Shown: in pieces, positions 1-13,748 of the stretch
How positions within the stretch are numbered: the first letter of the stretch is position 1
How the letters are laid out: each line of letters starts with the position of its first letter
Source of the DNA: Hirudinaria manillensis
Taxonomy: Eukaryota > Annelida > Clitellata > Hirudinida > Hirudinidae
Reading direction: 5' to 3'
Assembly: GCA_034509925.1 (NCBI GenBank)
Contig: CM067537.1
Coordinates: forward strand, 2,122,001-2,186,000
DNA: 64,000 nucleotides
Program-made: the position numbers and the translations under genes
The notes under the pieces: generated by a model
Database searches by the model: none
Told to the model about the DNA's origin: nothing
Seen by the model: only the letters and a program-made list of their open reading frames with translations

Positions 1-1828
<1,828 letters not shown>

Positions 1829-2858
1829 AGAATAATGAACAAATAGGACACTTTTCCGGTCGTAGAAATCTTATTTGATGATGATAAAAAAATGGTAAAA
1901 TTTGTTTCAAGTGAATCGGTGAAAATATATATAATTATTCAAGTGAGCTTGTTAGATGTCAAAATTATTAAATATTGTTATTGTAATAACATCGTTATCA
2001 AAACTCTACTTGGCAAGGAACAACACCTCGTTGAAATCAACCGCAATATTTAAGCTCTGTAAAAGTAAATCACTATAAATATAAACATATTTTCCTAACG
2101 TTAACATCTCAGATCGAGTAATCATAAAATTCAATAAATAACATTTAGAAACCTAAAAAATTGTTTGAAAAAATATTTTCTGCAATCGAAAGTCTGGCAA
2201 CAAAGTTCTAGTCTTACATATTCTTTTGAGATCACCTGTTAGCTGTTTTATATGTATAGTGCCTGAAAGATATAATACAAGTTTTTTAATCATAATTTCG
2301 CTATAAGAAATATGTTCGTCGGTAGTCAGACTATTTCTTTTGAAAAACTTTATGTTATTGAATTTATTTAGAGTTTCATTCTGTTTTTATTCTCTAATCT
2401 TACCTGCGAGCCTACTGTTTAATATTCGAAGGCTTTTCAATGCAAAAAAGGCCATGCTGTGTTTTATAAGGAGTCGCCATAAGGCGCCCTTACTGAAGAG
2501 GCATTGGCAAAATGATAATATTTTTGGGAATGCAGTTGCACCAAATATTTAAAATGTAAGTTTAAAAAAGTCCTTTCAATATTGATTACACATTCTTATG
2601 AATCTTAAAAAAATAGCAGTTGTAAAAAAATTTAATTAATTATTAATTTATTAGATTATTTAATTTTTCAACTTATGATTTATGTGTTCCTACGTTTTAA
2701 CAGTTATTTTGCTAAAAAAAAAAGCATAATAATCTAACGCACATCGCTTGCATAATGAGGCCAATAAGGCGTGGCTTAATTTATTTACACGGCTGATTAT
2801 ATTTTGAGCGGGTGGTTCATTCTCTCGGCGTTTTTTATGTTCGGGGCTGCCGTAAATC
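1829..2858. other. Intergenic AT-rich spacer
   Basis: Between the homeobox stop and the GFOD start. A 70-codon open frame at 2340-2552 has no recognisable similarity and is rejected. Presumably it contains the homeobox 3' UTR and the GFOD promoter; no clear TATA box or other motif was identified. Confidence 0.5.
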
Positions 2859-4647
2859 ATGGCACTCGCGAACGCTCAACTACCAGGCATTGGTGTATTT
2901 GGAACAGGAGTAGCGGTGCGCTGTTTGGTTCCACTGCTCAAGAATTGCGGATTCAAAGTAGAAGCTCTCTGGGGAAGAACAATTGAACTCGCAGCCGAAT
3001 GTGCCAAAGATCTCGGCATTGCCTTTTACACGAACAAAGTCGATCAGGTCCTACTCAATAAAGACGTCGATCTCGTCTTCATCTACTGCCTGCCTCTCCT
3101 TCAAACTCCGATCGCCGTCAAAGCTCTCGGCATTGGGAAGCACGTAATCTGCGGTACTCCGGCGGGTCCAACGCAACTGGAAACCTTGAGAATGGTCGTG
3201 GCTGCCGAGTATTATCCGCTGCTGATGTCGCTAATGTGTAACGGTCTCAGATTCTTGCCTTGTTTCACGAAGATGAAGCAGATGATAAACGACGGATTCC
3301 TGGGTAGCATCACCTGCATCGAGGCGAGGGTGCATTGTGCCCCGTTGATCAAGAGCAACTTTGACTGGCTCTGTGAAGAAACTATGGGAGGGGGTGTTCT
3401 CAATGTCTATGGAAGTCTCTTCATCGATCTGATCTCCTTCCTCACTGGCCAGAGGGCCACCAGGGTCCAAGGCATCGTCAGGACCTTCACGAAGCAGACA
3501 GAAACCATCAATGGCATCAGACAGATCACTAGTGATGATTTCTGCAGGTTAATGTTTTTCATGGCATACTCGATACCAATGCCTGTTTGCTTGTTGGATC
3601 TGATTAACAATAAAAAAAAATCATGATTGTACAGAGAAGCCTAGTTAATTGAGAATTCAAGTTTGTAGTAAATAGAGTTTCATCCTACTAAATGAAATTT
3701 GATTTAAAATTATTTAATTTTACAGCTTAAAATATATAGTTGGCTCTCAACATGGCAAACTGTAATGACAACTAGATCTTTTTTCATCGTCAGTTTCCAC
3801 ATGGAGTTGTCAAATTCATCCTGCGCCACAATCACCATCAACAGCCATGTTGGCTGCCAGTACCAACAGGAACTTCTCATCTGCGGTACCAAGGGTCGCC
3901 TCGCTGTCAAGGGCTCTGACCTTTCGGGTCAGAAGTTTGAAGGTGGCAAAGAAGAGACCATTTACAGAGATGCTCCGTGCATCTTTGACCACCAGAAATC
4001 GGGTATCATGGAGTCCATAGCCTCCAGCATTCCTATTCCTCACATGAAAGGTCTTTTCAATTTTGATCAAACATACTAAGTTATTAGAAAATGTTTAAAA
4101 GAAACTGAATGTAATATAATTTTTTAATTAATTTTTTAATGTTCTGATGCAAATGCTGAGTAATTTTATTAGTCAAAATCAAGATTATTGTATATTCATG
4201 CAATATTTTCTATTTTTATGTAAAAATTCGTAGCAGTGTAATCTTTTAGCATCAGATTATGTGTTTAATTAATAATACAAACAGTAACACCAACACAAAC
4301 AATATACCATGATCGACAAATCTAAGCAATTATATAAAACCAATCTTAAGAAACTTAATGGATCAGCACTAAACCACTTCAACTTAAATCCATTAGGCCT
4401 GTTCAAGTTGATCGATTCCGTGAGAGAAGCCTTCAAAATGGTGGAGGACCGAAGGGGATTCTCCCGAGAGCCTGTGTCAGGTGCCGCGACCTTCAATGAC
4501 CAGCATTACGTTCAGACGGTCGTTGATGCAGTTCGGAGGTCGAGCAAGACTCACGAGTGGGTGAAGGTCAGAGTTGCCTCCGAGGAAGAGCTTAACCAGG
4601 ACGGGATCAGAAAGACCCAGGGCAAGAGTAGAAATAATTTTTATTGA
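2859..4647 (+). CDS. GFOD: Glucose-fructose oxidoreductase domain-containing protein (GFOD1/2-like)
   Basis: Three exons: 2859..3547, 3794..4050 and 4397..4647, all phase-consistent, give 398 aa, close to the roughly 390 aa of vertebrate GFOD1/2. The N-terminus PGIGVFGTGVAVR is the Rossmann dinucleotide-binding motif. Later conserved stretches include EALWGRT, LGIGKHVIC, YYPLLMS, NGLRFLP, MGGGVLNVYGS and GIRQITSDDFC in the first two thirds, then TCEL-type barrel strands and AATFND near the C-terminus. The family belongs to the Gfo/Idh/MocA oxidoreductase fold; vertebrate members have been linked to matrix organisation and neuronal roles but the substrate is unresolved. The ATG at 2859 was chosen because the Rossmann strand follows within nine codons, as in the family. 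It reads in the same direction as the neighbouring BBS4 but has its own spacer. The orthology is secure; GFOD1 versus GFOD2 cannot be decided. Confidence 0.93.
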
Positions 4648-5661
4648 ACTTTGTGGTTCCTTAAAAGAGCCTCTGCCTCGCTTCTAAGGTTCCGAATGGG
4701 CCGGATGCCATGAAATTGAATTTGCTCAGATTTAGTTGACTGCTCGGTGTTTTCGGGTTTATTTATTACCACTAATTTCTTCTGAAATCTCTTTAAATTG
4801 GAATCATTTCCTTCACTTCAGTGCTTACAATGTTTGTTTTCTTGTGATTTTAAATTTTAAACTATACTATATGTTTTTTTTGCACGTAAACAACGCCCTA
4901 TATTTCAGTCGCTTTTCTCTTTTCGTGTGAATGTGAATTCGTATTTGTTTGTAATTGCTGCATTCTCAGTGGTTTTGTATTTAGAATTTATCAGTGTCCT
5001 AAATTTCAGTGATTATTATTTAAGTTAATCTATTGCCTCTGATTTCCCGAATTTATTATTCTGGGGGTTTGTCATGGTTTTTTTAATTATTATTATTATT
5101 AATTCTCCAGACTAATATTATCTTTGAGCAGCACACCATTGTGTTCTGGATGCCTCCTGGCTTTTTTGAATGCTTTTATCAGATGTCTTCTTGTGTTAGG
5201 AGAATGTTTTTACACGATTGTCTAATTTATTAAATTTGCCAAGGAATATTAATCTGTTAAAATACACAAAGTTGGATGGAATGATTGGAAGAAGGTGCTG
5301 GAATTTTTGCACTTACTGTTACTGCTAAAATGTTGGGCTGTGCTGTGTGATTCTTTGAGGGGATTGAGGAGGAAGAATGGTATCTAGTTTTGGGGATGAA
5401 TAAGAGCGTAATGCGATGACGGTTATGCCAGCGTTTCTGGTTTGGCAGAAAGTCTATGTAGCTTTTAATATATTGGGAAGTGGAAATGCGTCGAAGTTAC
5501 CGCCAGCTTTAATAGGTTTGAAGCCAGCAGCAATAACAGTTAAATAGAGCTCGATTACTGAAACTAAAACTGGATTGAAAAAAAACTTGTCTTAGTAAGT
5601 AATGATATTAATTGGAAACATTTCATATTTTAAAATATTTTGCTCGTGACTTCTGTGGGGC
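4648..5661. other. Intergenic spacer, GFOD 3' flank to BBS4 promoter
   Basis: AT-rich single-copy-looking DNA with no convincing coding exon. It presumably holds the GFOD 3' UTR. The right end abuts the X-box-like site of BBS4. Confidence 0.5.
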
Positions 5662-5675
5662 GTTGCCATGGAAGT
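5662..5675 (+). promoter_or_regulatory. RFX X-box-like motif upstream of BBS4
   Basis: The sequence GTTGCCATGGAAGT matches the RFX X-box consensus RYYNYYATRRNRAC at 12 of 14 positions, with the central AT in register. It lies 74 bp upstream of the proposed BBS4 start. BBS genes are established RFX/DAF-19 targets, usually with an X-box within a few hundred bases of the start. The last two bases differ from the consensus, so binding is inferred. Confidence 0.6.
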
Positions 5676-5748
5676 AATAATTCATGTAAACAATTTTATA
5701 ATTTTTCCGAAAATTATCCTTGCTACGGTGGATTGACGAGTTCTGAGG

Positions 5749-8700
5749 ATGGATGTTAAAGCGGCTGGGGATTCCATATCTATTGATAAAGCTAAAAAAG
5801 GTTTGGGCCAAGTCCAATATCTGACAAATTGAAGAATCTACTTGTTTGATTACAGCCTCTATTTCAAACGTTTCAAACGACAAGTACAACTGGCTTCTTC
5901 ATTTGCACTTCGTGAGGAAAAATTTTGACACTTGCAAATCGCTGGCTGACAAACTCCAAAAGGAGACCAAGAGCAATTGTGATTATGCAGCTTATATCAA
6001 AGGACAAGTTTTGAGACTGGAAGGAAATGTGAACGAATCTCTGAGGCAGTTCCAACTCAGTTCAGCTCTGAATTCTCACAGCACGTCGGGATTTGTTCAA
6101 GTTGCTCGTTCCTTGTTAGTAGTTTCGCCAGTTCAAGTGTCCTAAGAATAAGAACGTTAACATTGAGACACTTTGTATTAGTAGAACGATGATTTGTTAC
6201 ATTTGCAAGCATTTAATACTTTAAAATGATGCAGTTTATTCTAATAATTTGGATTTTTCATTTTTATGAGGATTTTTTTTTATTAAATGGCACTGAAAAC
6301 ATTCATAAAGATTTCTGTTGGCAAGACACAAAGCAGCTCTAGATGTTTATAAGGAAGCTGAAAAATTATCTCCAAACGATTGGGTAAATTGTTATTATTT
6401 AGATTTAAATGCTGTTATATCTTTCTAGATGTAATCAAATTGCACTAGATGATTTTTATTTTAGAAAATTGCCCATGACAAAGCTATCTGCTACATTTAC
6501 ACAAAGGATTTGAAATCTGTAAGATTCTAATTGAATCCTTGTCTTTCCTACACAAATTGGCGCATAAATATTGACCAAAACAATATTAAAATGTAGATAA
6601 TCATATTAATTTCATAATATTTAACAGTATAATTATAATTCCAAGTTATAATAACTATTATCCATTCCTTAAAATTTAAGCTGGTGATGACAGTTTTTAT
6701 TTCTGCATATTCTTTATGCCAAACTGTGACTTATTTTGTCTGATTAAATTTTTATTATTGTTGATTTCAGGCCAAAGAGTGCCTGCAACTGGCCATATCC
6801 CTGAAGCCAAACGAGTTATCGCATGTCATGATGGCAAAAATTCATCTCGCAGAAAAGAACATGGAGATGGCGATCGAATCTTATCGGAAGGCTCTTGAGT
6901 TGGCCTTTTTTTTTTGGCCGCAGCTTTTAAAATAACAAAGTCTCTGTTCATTTAAGGGAAATTCGTTGCTACGTTTAATAAATCTATTTCATGTAATTAT
7001 TATTAACTAACTCGGAGGCTTGCAATTTAGCTTGACCAGCCTCTTTGCTCTATAAGTGATACCAATATGATGACAATGTTGTTATATTTTGCTATTAATC
7101 AATTAAACTGATTTATTTTCAGGATTTCTCCTGAAAATTCAGAAATTTTATCAACTCTCGGCCTTTTATACATGCAGGTCATTTTATTTAAAGATTTAAT
7201 TTTAATTAAATTAAACCACTATATAAATATTGGCTTCTAAATTCATATAATAACAATAACACAATTCTAAGAAAATATTTGAATATATTTGTTTTGAATT
7301 GAAAATAGGATAAATAATATTCTCTAAAATATTTATAGAAATCATTCTTTCATGTTAATTGTTAATTGTTATTATTCAACTCAATTCATTGAACCCATGC
7401 AAAGTCGCTTCATCAACTTGACAACATTGTAGTCGGGCGACCACCAGAAGGCCTTCGATTGTCTCGGCAGTGCCCTGACCTTCGATCCTGGAGACTTCAA
7501 GGCCATCCTCGCAGTGGGCAGCATGCTCCAGCTCAACGGGGACCATGACGTGGCCCTGGGGAGGTATAGGCGGGCAGCACAAGCTTCGGGGGTCTCAGAG
7601 AGTGGCTGCTTGTGGAACAACATGGGCATGTGCTTCTTTGGCAAGAAGAAATACGTGGCCGTTTGTATTTTGATGGTCTTTTTCTTTTTTATGATTTAAA
7701 GTTAATTTTAGGAAGGAATTGCTTAATAATATTAATAATATAATAAGTGTAAATGTATTATTTGTTTTGAAATTATATGTTTATCATTGAATTAATTGCT
7801 AGCTAGTGGTATTTGATGAATATATAAATATAGTGATATTCAGTCTTATATATTTAGAAGCTACAGAACATATATGTATATAATATATAGAATATAAATA
7901 ATAACAGTGGTTATGGAATAACTAATAAATTAATTAAACATTAATAACTTTAAATTGAATTTCTTAAATTATTTTTTTTCTTTTTGAAGGCCATAACTTG
8001 TCTGAAGAGGGCCCATTACTTATCGCCATTTCATTGGAAGGTCTTGTACAACCTGGCACTCATTCACTGCACCATGCAGCAGTATGCGTCTGCCTTTCAC
8101 TTCGTAACTTCCGCCATCAGTCTCAGATCGAAGTCGCCACAGTTGTTCATGTTGTTGGCAGGTTTAAGTTTTAGGTGTTTCCAAGTGTTTGAAAAGGTTT
8201 TTGTTTAGGATTATATTAAAAATAATAATTAATATTGAATAATTATTAAAAGGATTATATTAATAATAATAATAATAATTAATATTGCAGTCATCCTAAC
8301 CAATCTCGATGACAAGAATAATGCAAAGCATGCATATGCACAGGCCATCAAGATGGATGAGTAAGTGATTGAGTATTTTTGTTTTAATTAATGTTATATC
8401 AAATTATAAACCATTACATTAAATTATAAATTATCAATATTATTGTTATGGGATAATTATTATTTCTAAATAAAACCTGTTGTGCTCTCTGATGACACAA
8501 AGAAGTTGATATGGAAAGATAAATAGATATCACAAGATCTTTAGCAACATATTATATAAATCAAACTAATCACATACAACTGGTATACATAAAAATAAAG
8601 ATGATTTACAGATCTACAATTAATTAATTTATCAGTTAACTAGTTAATTGTTTGGAGTAACAATTAATCATTCCTTTCAGAAACAAAGATCCACTGATCC

Positions 8701-9076
8701 TGCTCAATTTTGCCATTTTCCTCTGTAATTCTGACGAACCAAAACTGGCAAAAGACCAATTCTACATGCTGCAGAAAAATCCAAAACTCAAGAATTACAG
8801 TTCAGATGAAGAGGTTTGTTAAATTGTTTCTACTTTTCAGAATAAGTTAAAAATTAGGCAATCCGGTCTTGCCTAAATTTTCAAAATTAATATGGCGTAA
8901 AGATTCAATAGATTATTGACTATAATGAATTAATAGTTCATGTAATTATATTAGTTTAATAATTTTCTTTAAATAACCTTTTATTTAAAAAAGGATTACA
9001 ATTATGGTTCATTGCTCAGTTTCAGACAATGTATCAAGGTCTGAGTACATATCTTCACGTGGCAGACGGATCTTGA
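5749..9076 (+). CDS. BBS4: BBSome subunit BBS4 (TPR protein)
   Basis: Eleven exons: 5749..5800, 5856..6114, 6311..6383, 6465..6518, 6771..6898, 7123..7177, 7433..7660, 7990..8161, 8291..8360, 8681..8813 and 9020..9076. All phases fit and give 426 aa. The protein is a run of tetratricopeptide repeats. Signature blocks include [74 protein letters not shown] and [10 protein letters not shown], all close to vertebrate BBS4. BBS4 is a BBSome component that traffics membrane proteins in and out of cilia and binds pericentriolar partners. The C-terminus ends soon after the last TPR, so the protein lacks most of the low-complexity tail of human BBS4 (519 aa). The start ATG has a short non-conserved leader of 17 codons. 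An X-box-like motif precedes it. The next gene, MMP-A, converges on it from the opposite strand. Confidence 0.93.
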
Positions 9077-10052
9077 ATGCTGTTGTTATTGAAGCAAACT
9101 CTTTTAATATCAACTGAAGTTACAGAAACAGTTAACTCAAGGGACTTATGGCATCTTCAATTGGCTTTGTTATCCATCAAGTGGTTTATGATCTTTAAAA
9201 AAAAAATATGCCCTTTCCATATTGTCCATTAGACTATTAATATGACCTTAAAGCTAAGAACTTTATAATGTGGGACTGTGATGAAGAGAGACCTGATATA
9301 TGATCATCATTGTAGTTGTTGACCTCATATATTTGACCCAAGCATAGAGAAATGGGGATAAAACTAAAGAAACAAATCATGGCAGTACACCATCTCAACT
9401 TGACAACCAGACTTAGAAAATATTTGAAACAGTAAAATTTAAGTTTAACTGCAATGAACTTTTTTTGGTAGCCTTTCTATTGGCTACCAATATCGCCATG
9501 GAAAGGTAGGTGGAATTCTGCAGTAATTCTGATCATCAAATTTGAATCTCTAGAGATAAGTGAGAGAAACTTTATTTTCCAACGAAGACTATTGAGATAA
9601 ATCGTATTTCTTTTCATTTGCTACCTATATCTGTATCTGGAAAGCCACAACAATTCAATTGAAAAACAAAAAGGCCGAGAAAATAAAATCATTTTATTTT
9701 TCAAGAAGCTCATGTATGCATAGATATATAAAAACAATGTTAGCTTTTCACTATTTGTTATGTCAATGTGGTTAGCGACATTCTGGACTGAAAAATTGCA
9801 TATTGTCCAAAGTCAATTTAATATGATATATAATATTGGATATTTATGGATACATATAAATAACAAGTAAATGAAGCAAAATATGAAATATTTGATAAAA
9901 AGCCGTTTATTTTCTAAGCAGAAATTATTTATTAAGTCTGAACTCTAATGAATAACAAAGCTTAAATTCTAATTGATGATTCATTTAAAGTCACGTGCTC
10001 GGAGTCACGTGTTCGGAATAGGCAATCGATGGTAATGCTTGGTGCAGATATG
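9077..10052. other. Convergent intergenic spacer between BBS4 and MMP-A
   Basis: Contains the 3' flanks of BBS4 (+) and MMP-A (-). No exon, RNA gene or repeat could be supported. Confidence 0.5.
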
Positions 10053-12206
10053 TCACTTCTGACGAGGGGGGCCTGACATTAAATTTCAATTTGTTAATAA
10101 TTTTAATAATTTAATAATTTGTCTTAATAAGGTAACATCTCGTGTATATATACATATATATACAAAAATACTTAAAAAAAAGTACACTTCAGGAACCGGA
10201 AAATTAATCGACCAACCATAAAGATATTGTATGCCTCTTATGTCATCGTTTCCAATTGTCGTTCCTGGATGGTAGTTCGAAAACATGATGGCGTTCCAGT
10301 CTTCTGAGTGACCCAGTCCCAATGTGTGACCCATTTCATGTGTTGCAACCTTTTCAAGATTGATGCCTGTCAATTAGAATATATGTGAATTTGTGTTATA
10401 TTTGAAAAAGAACTCCCAATAATCTGACAAATATGACTAGATGAGAAAAGAAATATTCTTGGTCCAAGTAGTTAAGAAATTATAATTGTTAATAGAATCA
10501 TCGAGGGATATTTTAATCAAAATCATTTTTTAAACTATTGCAAACTGACCTTTATCCCTATGTCCGAACCATTCCTTGTCATCGTTAAAGTATATAGTTC
10601 CAGGTTCCGGGTAAGGACCGAAAGCGGGCGTGGGCATAGAAGCTTTAGCGAGTTCTTCTTCCGAGAAAACTTGGACACCCCGGTAATAACTTCTTAAAAA
10701 GGCCACGTCCAAGTCGATCCTTGAGCCATCAGATTCAGGAGAATCTATGTACACGTCGGCATACTGTTCCCATTCCTTTTTTTTGTTCATTACATTTCAA
10801 AGATGAAAAGATGATATGGATATAAATTTGTTTAAAAAAGTGCTTAAATAAAATATAATATTATTATGTTATTGTGATATTTTTTACGATTAAAATGCCG
10901 CAGTTCTTTAAGTATGAATATCTTACCTTAAATCCCTTGTCAATAGCAGCAGCAACTTCTTCCGCACTATAAAAGCTCGACTTTGATGGAAAGTTATGTA
11001 TTTTGTACGATACACGATTTGAGTAACGCTTTATGTCTGTCAGAAATTACTCATTTAAGACTTTCTTTCAACATCAAAAATTTTAATTAGCCAATCTAAT
11101 TTTAAGCGTGAAAATAAATAAATAAAGAACATCAAACAAGTTAAGCAAGTAGCTTAAAATCCAAAACTAACAATATGGATCGAATCTCTTTTGTAGTCTA
11201 TCACCTCCTGGTACTATGTCAGGGAGTGAACACCTTGGGGTGTTCATAATTGCCAAAGTTTCTTTGTCCAATTCGCCTGTAAATTGTGAATTTAAGGAAT
11301 TGTATAATTTAATAATTATATAACTATATTTAATAATTTAATAATTATATAACTATATTTAATAATTTAATAATTATAAAATTATATATTAATTATATAT
11401 AATTGCCTTTGCATTTATCCATGAATAACAATTTGAACCTTGACGATTTGCATCATTTGATTCAAAATGTCGTTTAATAATCAATCAGAATAGTTTAATT
11501 AAGCCGCCACCCCAAAAACGGCGTATTAAATATATAATCAATAATAATAATAATAATAATAATATATTAATTACCAAAATGATCATATTATCATATTATT
11601 ATATATTTTACTAATACCTATACTGTAATTATTGTGGTATTATAATTGTTATAACTACATGTATGAACACTACAGTATATTAATTACATAATTATTTTTT
11701 TATATTATTTATATTATATTTTATTATATATATTAAATATATTATATATATTAAAGATATTATATATTTTATTATATATTTATTTTATATTATTTATTTA
11801 TTTATTTTATTTTTAATTGTTAACGATTATTATCAAACCTGTTACGTTCAAGTTGAAAAATCTTTGCATTCTTTTTAAACCCTCCCCCATTTCGTTACCT
11901 TGTCGACTGTTTTTAGAAATACCGGGATTTAAATACCCATACATCTTGAGATACGTCTAAAAAGTTTTGTTTAATGAATTTATTATTTATTAATTAATTA
12001 ATTAAAGATTGTATCAATAAAACTAATCTCACAGCAGCTAAACCTTTGTCGTCTAATTTTTCGTTCAGAGTTTCCTTAGTTCCACTTTCCACAATTTCAT
12101 CATCGGCTCCCATTTCCTTGGATCCAGTCTTGATCAGAGGAGCACCAAACGTCTGCTCAGAAAGAACCCCCAAAATACAAAAGAAGACAATTCTTCTGCC
12201 AACCAT
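10053..12206 (-). CDS. MMP-A: minimal secreted matrix metalloproteinase with degenerate structural-metal loop
   Basis: Seven exons (5' to 3'): 12033..12206, 11839..11956, 11172..11276, 10927..11036, 10550..10775, 10217..10366 and 10053..10072; 300 aa. Signal peptide at residues 1-21, then an acidic spacer, an MMP prodomain (TYLKMYGYLNPGISKNS), cysteine switch PRCSLPD, a dibasic LQKR|F site, and catalytic zinc motif HEMGHTLGLGHS followed by the Met-turn AIMFSNYHPG. Matrixins cleave extracellular matrix and other secreted substrates. Unlike its neighbours, exon 5 lacks the HGD...AHAFF loop that binds structural zinc and calcium in MMPs; the region reads YYRGVQVFSEEELAKASMP instead. The Pro after the Met-turn is also missing. 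No hemopexin domain follows. The last exon (tail PPRQK) is short and inferred by analogy with the paralogues; reading through the exon 6 donor would instead add a hydrophobic tail. The acceptor of exon 5 sits in a purine-rich tract. Confidence 0.83.
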
Positions 12207-12303
12207 TGTAGATGTATCGAGTATTTTTCGTTTAAAAGTAAACTTTTACTTTCAAAACTCGAAAGTTCATTAAAAGTCTGACACCAGGCATCGAGTTGTA
12301 GAC

Positions 12304-12311
12304 TTTTATAA
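12304..12311 (-). promoter_or_regulatory. TATA box of MMP-A
   Basis: TTATAAAA on the minus strand, about 100 bp upstream of the MMP-A start codon. Equivalent boxes stand before all five MMP genes. Confidence 0.6.
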
Positions 12312-12450
12312 CAGTCTTGTTGAAACGGTCGTGAGGGAAGTCACAGAGGCAAATCGTGAAGAAAAATCAGTGCTTTTCTATAATACTTAACTAATATTTT
12401 TAAACATTTCAGTTTTAAATTGATTTACAAATGTTTTTCGGTTTAAGGAA

Positions 12451-12782
12451 TTACATTTTTAAATTCTCCTCGAATTGAAACTGCGATTGATTCATTGGAA
12501 AGTCTTCAAATTGGAAATGTGCAATTGAAAAAACATTTTCAAGTATTTTAAGTAAAATCTCTGAAATTCACACTGAAATGTTATGTATTTATTTTAGTGG
12601 GAGCTTAAAGGAGTATTTACATTTTTAAATTCTCCTCGAATTGAAACTGCGATTGATTCATTGGAAAGTCTTCAAATTGGAAATGTGCAATTGAAAAAAC
12701 ATTTTCAAGTATTTTAAGTAAAATCGCTGAAATTCACACTGAAATGTTATGTATTTATTCTAGAGACAGCTTAAAGGAGTAT
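12451..12782. repeat. Direct tandem duplication, period about 166 bp, two copies
   Basis: The block beginning TACATTTTTAAATTCTCCTC at about 12452 recurs at about 12618 almost unchanged, including ATTGATTCATTGGAAAGTC and GTATTTTAAGTAAAATC. The near identity points to a recent event upstream of the MMP-A promoter. Confidence 0.9.
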
Positions 12783-13507
12783 TTATCCCAAAATGTTTCT
12801 ATAAACTTGTGATTATTCTGTCATTGTATGAAATGTTAAATTCAAAAATTCCAAAAATACTTTGAATTTAAAACTTTGAAATCAACTTAAAACATAAGAA
12901 ATTCATCCGATTTAAAAGCACCACTCTTACATTCAGTTCAATGCACGAACTCGTCAGTTTAGGCGAAAGAAGGAGAATAAAAAATTATATTATATTATAT
13001 TTTTATTTCTGAAAAATCATTTACAAAAAAAAGATTCGTATGAGTCACTTTCTACGAGACACAACGATACCAATGTCATCCAATTGAGTAGTTCAAAATA
13101 AATTTTTAAGGCCTTGTAATGTACTTGTGCAAGGAGTTAGCACCTGTGTGACCCGGGTTGGAAAATATAGACTGAATTTTTTGGTTGATTATTTCAGGTT
13201 TAAAATGACTGGTTGATTAGTGATTTATTGAAGCTGCCGTTTTTAGTCATCACTTGGATTTTCAAGTCCATTTCAGGTCTTGGATCTGTCTGTGGATCAT
13301 CTGAACTTTGACGATTTATCTTTAGATATTTTCAAGTTGCATTAAATTCCCGTTAGTGTTAATTTAATCTTTTTTTAAACATAAACTGTCGTTTATTTCT
13401 TCTAATTGTTACAATTTTCCAGATTTTTATCTTGCCAGGATTTGGTGAACGGATTTGGTTATTATGAAATAAGTCATATGTTTTTAATTTAACGTAATTC
13501 CTGTTCA

Positions 13508-13748
13508 TAATATAATATAATATAATATAATATAATATAATATAATATAATATAATATAATATAATATAATATAATATAATATAATATAATATAATATAA
13601 TATAATATAATATAATATAATATAATATAATATAATATAATATAATATAATATAATATAATATAATATAATATAATATAATATAATATAATATAATATAA
13701 TATAATATAATATAATATAATATAATATAATATAATATAATATAATAA
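13508..13748. repeat. (TATAA)n microsatellite, about 48 copies
   Basis: About 240 bp of perfect 5-bp repeat. Because 5 is not a multiple of 3, its translation cycles through a fixed YYIIL-type pattern and creates a spurious 143-codon frame on the minus strand. Confidence 0.97.

Noticed and set aside
2340-2552. 70-codon hydrophobic frame between the homeobox gene and GFOD
   Set aside because: No similarity, AT-driven Phe/Leu composition, and no splice or promoter support.
10086-10216. Read-through of MMP-A exon 6 into a hydrophobic C-terminus
   Set aside because: A donor lies at the same codon as in the four paralogues, where a short tail exon follows. Read-through is possible but less likely.
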